Positions 62,177-64,000 of a stretch of 64,000 nucleotides of DNA are shown here, piece by piece. The DNA is from Bacillus sp. (in: firmicutes) (GTDB taxonomy: Bacteria; Bacillota; Bacilli; Bacillales; JACDOC01). Each line of letters opens with the position of its first letter. Position 1 is the first letter of the stretch. The position numbers were made by a program, and so were the translations under genes. Location: positions 1 to 64,000 of the forward strand of contig JACDOC010000005.1 in assembly GCA_017656295.1 (NCBI GenBank). Reading direction: 5' to 3'. The notes under the pieces are model-generated. The model worked only from the letters and a program-made list of their open reading frames with translations. It was not told where the DNA came from and did no database searches.

Positions 62177-64000
62177 TCACTCCTTATGATGTTGAATTTG
62201 TTCGTAAAAATATTTCTCCAGCTGGTAGCTTAAAAATGAATAAATCTTTTCATAACTTCCTGATGAAAATACAGCGATGCTCTCCTCATCTTTAATAATT
62301 AATGAACTTATGTGGCTTAACACCGACAGCATCTCTTGAGGCGCAGATTCCGGTGCTAAGAGAAGCAAGATCGTGTTCATCTTCATCTCCTCTTGATGCA
62401 TGCCGGTTACCGTTTGCCATTTCGCTAACGTATAGATGGTAAAGGAAGGAACCGTAATCGCCGGACTCCTTGTATGGTACAAAGCAAAGGGAGTATCCGG
62501 TATGCCTAATCCCCCTATTTTTTCCCTGTTAATCAAATACGTCAGAACCTGTTCCTGATCGCTGATAACCTCTTTTTGATACAGCTGTCGGCACGCTTCA
62601 GCCAGGGCATCCTGGACAGATTCAGCCTCTAATTTTTGTAAAGTAAACCCTTTCAAGATATGGACGATGGTTTCGCTCATTTTTTGAACGGAGCTGAGCT
62701 TTTCAACAACTCTCTCAGCACCTTCCGTCCGTTGTTGGTCTTGTTCCTTTGGAGCTTTCACTCGTCGATTTTCAAGGAACTTTTTAATCGTTGAAATTTC
62801 CGTATCTTGAAGGATCGGGCTCACGACAAAATAATGACCCGTAAACTTGTTAAGCGGCACAGTCGAGACAATGAGATCAAATTGATCCGCATCCACATCT
62901 TTTAATTCCAGGACAGATGTATGCTGAATGCGTACAATATCCGGAATTTCTTTTTTTAATCTCGTTGCTAAGATTTTGGCCGTGCCTAACCCGCTTGAAC
63001 AGATGACTAAGGCGTGGATCCCTTTCCTTTCTCGTAAAAGAGCGGAGGCAAAGTGCAAAACTAAATAACCGATTTCTTCCTTTGGGACCGTCAGATCAGG
63101 GAATACTTTTTTGACGCCTTTTTCTAACATTGAAAAAAGCTCAGGATAGTCTTGAACGATTTTTGATAAAAGCGGATTGGCAATCCCCATGTTATGTTCA
63201 ATGCGGTAAATCGCCGGTTTTAAATGAACGACTAAATCCTGAAATAAAGGATCGTTGTTCGTTAAATCTACGTTCAGTTCATCGCTGACAAAGCGAATCA
63301 ATTCTTGGGCTTTGATTCCCACTTCAAAGCTTGCTTCCTCTAACATGTAGCCTTGACGGTCCCGAAGTTTCGCCCCCATTAAATGCATCGTAATATAACC
63401 AATTTCTTCATCCGGTATCGTGATTCGGAAGGCATGTTCCAGCGATCGGGCAATTTTTTCGGCCATTTCGAATTCCTTCGTTCCGCGGATCGTTTGTAAG
63501 TATTGCGGATCAAAATTGATCGATTCCCCTTGAATAATCCGCTCCACCGCCAAGGCAAGGTGGACAACTAAGGCTACATACGAGCTGTCCGCAATCGTAA
63601 AAGGAAGCTCGTCTTGGATTTCTTCAATTTGCTTTTCAATCGTTACTAACGTTTTCTGATCAACGAGTCCGAGGAGTTTCTCCGTCACGGTATTGAGCGT
63701 TTCCGCTGATCTTTTTTGAATCGATTCTTTCATGAATGAAAGAAATTCATATTCGCCGAAATGATGGAATAATAACTCGCTCATCATCCTGCGTTTCGCC
63801 GATTCAGAACCCTCAATTTCGACCCCGTATCCTCTTTTTCGAATAAGAGAAAGCCCGTATTTTTCAAGGGTTTCGCTGATTTTATCTAAATCATGGCTAA
63901 TGGTTGCGACGGTGACGTTTAAATCATTGGCAAGAGCTAAAAGCTTAACAGGCTCGGTCGCCTCCAATAAAGTGATCAGGACAATGGTTTGGCGCTCTTC
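62177..64000 (-). CDS. mtlR: Mannitol operon activator MtlR, 5' end outside the window
   Basis: The gene runs off the window end with an open frame; the 607 codons seen here are the C-terminal part of a protein of about 690 residues. Seen in order: the end of an N-terminal helix-turn-helix region, two PTS regulation domains (PRD, with histidines in YVALVVHLAL and GYLVLHFASALL), an EIIB-like domain with the cysteine of VICSSGLGTAKIL, and an EIIA-like domain with the His of FALYHTRSP. Phosphorylation at these sites controls it. The order mtlR-mtlF-mtlD is that of G. stearothermophilus, so mtlA should lie upstream. Confidence 0.93.
   Translation of the reverse strand, partial: EERQTIVLITLLEATEPVKLLALANDLNVTVATISHDLDKISETLEKYGLSLIRKRGYGVEIEGSESAKRRMMSELLFHHFGEYEFLSFMKESIQKRSAETLNTVTEKLLGLVDQKTLVTIEKQIEEIQDELPFTIADSSYVALVVHLALAVERIIQGESINFDPQYLQTIRGTKEFEMAEKIARSLEHAFRITIPDEEIGYITMHLMGAKLRDRQGYMLEEASFEVGIKAQELIRFVSDELNVDLTNNDPLFQDLVVHLKPAIYRIEHNMGIANPLLSKIVQDYPELFSMLEKGVKKVFPDLTVPKEEIGYLVLHFASALLRERKGIHALVICSSGLGTAKILATRLKKEIPDIVRIQHTSVLELKDVDADQFDLIVSTVPLNKFTGHYFVVSPILQDTEISTIKKFLENRRVKAPKEQDQQRTEGAERVVEKLSSVQKMSETIVHILKGFTLQKLEAESVQDALAEACRQLYQKEVISDQEQVLTYLINREKIGGLGIPDTPFALYHTRSPAITVPSFTIYTLAKWQTVTGMHQEEMKMNTILLLLAPESAPQEMLSVLSHISSLIIKDEESIAVFSSGSYEKIYSFLSYQLEKYFYEQIQHHKE

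Overview
The window is a low- to moderate-GC Bacillaceae chromosome segment. The evidence is an H-type small acid-soluble spore protein gene, a SleB/CwlJ-type cell-wall hydrolase, a sulfolactate/sulfate-assimilation block resembling the B. subtilis yit genes, AcoR/sigma-54 acetoin genes, strong AGGAGG ribosome sites, and mtlR-mtlF-mtlD in the order known from Geobacillus stearothermophilus. A thermophile-leaning relative of Parageobacillus or Aeribacillus is a reasonable guess, but the species cannot be fixed from the sequence alone.

Layout. 1-10.1 kb (minus strand): a cytosolic group 2a-type [NiFe] uptake hydrogenase operon, DUF1641-hypA-hypB-small subunit-large subunit-maturation protease-unknown-TPR-unknown-NifU/Rieske-NHL-hypC, ending in a hypD cut off after about 117 residues and a terminator. 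10.1-15.8 kb: acetoin dehydrogenase acoABC with its activator acoR, and a well-marked sigma-54 promoter, a CcpA site and an array of GAGAC/GTCTC activator half-sites. 16-20 kb: small genes (hemolysin III family, sspH, a heptad-repeat coiled-coil protein, membrane proteins, a lipoprotein). 20.2-27.6 kb: sulfate activation and reduction (cysC, sat, cysH) in one operon with comA and a histidine phosphatase that takes the place of comB, flanked by a YitE-like protein, an MFS transporter and a TSUP permease.

27.6-37.6 kb is a decay zone: a four-lesion hydrolase pseudogene, a 2H-phosphoesterase pseudogene, a 136-bp MITE, a perfect 46-bp palindrome, an IS110-family element with a possible bridge-RNA region, two intact catabolic-type genes (AMP ligase, Cys/Met-metabolism PLP enzyme), a replication-protein-like gene with a hairpin over its ribosome site, and a REP-like palindrome. 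37.7-46.5 kb returns to ordinary genes: threonine aldolase, LysM/SleB hydrolase, MarR-GNAT fusion, a sodium:solute symporter unit with a small accessory peptide and a structured intergenic RNA candidate, azlCD with an XRE-cupin regulator, and DoxX.

46.8-60.4 kb is a defence-like island on the minus strand. It holds a complete type II Wadjet system (jetABCD), a broken Rpn-family nuclease gene between direct repeats, an unrecognised three-gene operon (TPR plus two-helix ion-channel protein, a 494-residue zinc-ribbon protein, a 113-residue winged-helix/zinc-ribbon protein), a 3' fragment of a DUF262/HNH-type gene and a 36-residue glycine-zipper peptide. The three-gene operon is the best candidate for an undescribed system. 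The window closes with mtlD, mtlF and the 3' part of mtlR. No tRNA, rRNA or CRISPR array was seen.
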